Assembly: GCA_039822785.1 (NCBI GenBank)
Contig: JBCBMO010000005.1
Span: 124,001-188,000 of the forward strand
DNA length: 64,000 nt
Source: Thermohalobaculum sp039822785
GTDB lineage: Bacteria; Pseudomonadota; Alphaproteobacteria; Rhodobacterales; Rhodobacteraceae
Direction of reading: 5' to 3'
The translations under genes were made by a program, and so were the position numbers. The notes beneath the pieces are model-generated. The model was not told where the DNA came from. It did no database searches and was given only the letters and a program-made list of their open reading frames with translations. Shown here in pieces: positions 63,396-64,000 of this stretch. Numbering within the stretch: position 1 is the stretch's first letter; each line of letters begins with the position of its first letter.

Positions 63396-63896
63396 TTAGC
63401 GGCGGCGGATACCGAGGGTGGCGCCAGCCTGGGGCGGGCGCGCCACCGCGCGATGCCGCTCCACCAGGCGCGCGACGGTCGCTGCGGCCACGGCCGGATA
63501 GTCCGCCCCACGGCGCGCGGCGAGATCGACGTTCATGGAGAGGGTCTCATAGGTGGCGCAGGGCTGCCCCGTCCTCTCGGCGATCATGGTCATGAAGGCG
63601 TGGATGCGTTTGTGGTCGGCATCGAGGAGGATGAACTCCGCATGGAAGCGCTCCCCCTCCAGCAACTCAGCGAGGTAGTGGATCTGGGTCTGCAGCGCCA
63701 TGGGCCCCATGCCATGGGTCTCGATCAGGTTGGGCCCAATCCCGAGCCGGTCGTAGACCTCGTCCAGCGCCCGGTCGAACGCGAGGGTGTAGTAGGCGAC
63801 ATTCATGTGGCCGTTGTAGTCGATCCACTCAGGCAGCACGGTCTGCGCTGAGGTGAGGATCGGCGCCGCTTCCTCAAGCATCTCATCGGGGGTCAT
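63396..63896 (-). CDS. hot-dog acyl-CoA thioesterase
   Basis: 166 aa from the ATG at 63896 (GGGGAGCGC upstream). The active-site helix is preceded by LPEWIDYNGHMNVAYYTLAF, with the catalytic Asp/His/Asn arrangement of the 4-hydroxybenzoyl-CoA thioesterase/YbgC group, followed by YLAELLEGERFHAEFILLDA. It hydrolyses a short or polar acyl-CoA. The sequence looks like the thioesterase linked with carnitine dehydrogenase (betainyl-CoA thioesterase), but this is a recollection; substrate is unproven. It is divergent from nothing visible on the right, where the window ends. Confidence 0.82.
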   Translation of the reverse strand: MTPDEMLEEAAPILTSAQTVLPEWIDYNGHMNVAYYTLAFDRALDEVYDRLGIGPNLIETHGMGPMALQTQIHYLAELLEGERFHAEFILLDADHKRIHAFMTMIAERTGQPCATYETLSMNVDLAARRGADYPAVAAATVARLVERHRAVARPPQAGATLGIRRR

Positions 63897-64000
63897 GCGC
63901 TCCCCTTCCACCCATCATCCTGCCACAGCTTGGTAAATCCCTGCTGAACCGAGCAGTAGCGTCAAGCCACCGGTTGTCACAGAAGGACTGCGCGGCACCG

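Overview
This is a GC-rich chromosomal segment from an alphaproteobacterium. The signs are a rhizobial/rhodobacterial-type glycerol ABC operon (glpD-S-T-P-Q-V-K with divergent glpR), hemP, class II DAHP synthase, the cold-shock/DUF192/tRNA-Pro neighbourhood, a DctB/DctD-type two-component pair and very dense gene packing with many TGATG or ATGA stop/start overlaps. No genus can be assigned from the sequence alone. I see no insertion sequence, prophage, plasmid gene or CRISPR array. All family names come from motif reading and memory; no database search was run.

Layout. 1-4900: a partial secreted PD40 propeller protein, a DUF1289 protein, hemP coupled to an unknown protein behind a candidate iron operator, an ABC exporter, a glycine-zipper lipoprotein and a Rap1a/Tai-like periplasmic protein. 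4957-15868: the glycerol regulon, with two extra small genes of different base composition placed between glpQ and the DUF2160 gene, and with glpR apparently starting at CTG. 16039-19223: an ABC exporter-like protein with a broken ATPase domain, overlapping a cyclic-nucleotide-binding protein. 19240-21369: a cupin protein, then an SDR and a TetR regulator that share a 14-bp operator. 21509-25418: a five-gene DUF4178/DUF350/membrane spermidine-synthase module. 25492-30098: globin, monoheme DUF3365 cytochrome, undecaheme cytochrome c and a flavin/[2Fe-2S]/membrane-heme fusion reductase, which together look like a trans-membrane electron-transfer system.

30635-36478: a CHASE2 nucleotide cyclase, a FecR-TPR-beta-barrel protein and a small secreted protein. 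36630-40813: acetate uptake and activation (DUF4212/ActP-type symporter, Acs). 41167-47134: cysteine synthase, alpha/beta hydrolase, acyl-CoA dehydrogenase and SDR divergent from an HxlR regulator, and a secreted unknown. 47232-51438: LysR regulator, a terminator-ended possible small RNA, and a DctD/DctB-like sigma-54 two-component pair. 51581-55477: MsrP, a repeat-rich gap with a sigma-54-like promoter, SerB and DAHP synthase. 55711-64000: GlxA/GbdR-type regulator, tRNA-Pro(TGG), DUF192, double cold-shock protein, lipoprotein, aminopeptidase P, DUF427, ClC channel and hot-dog thioesterase.

The most interesting points are the 25.5-30.1 kb redox locus, the pseudo-ATPase ABC/cNMP pair, the complementary degeneration of the two glycerol ABC ATPases, the two foreign-looking genes inside the glp operon, and the TetR/SDR regulon, whose operator can be read directly from three matching sites.
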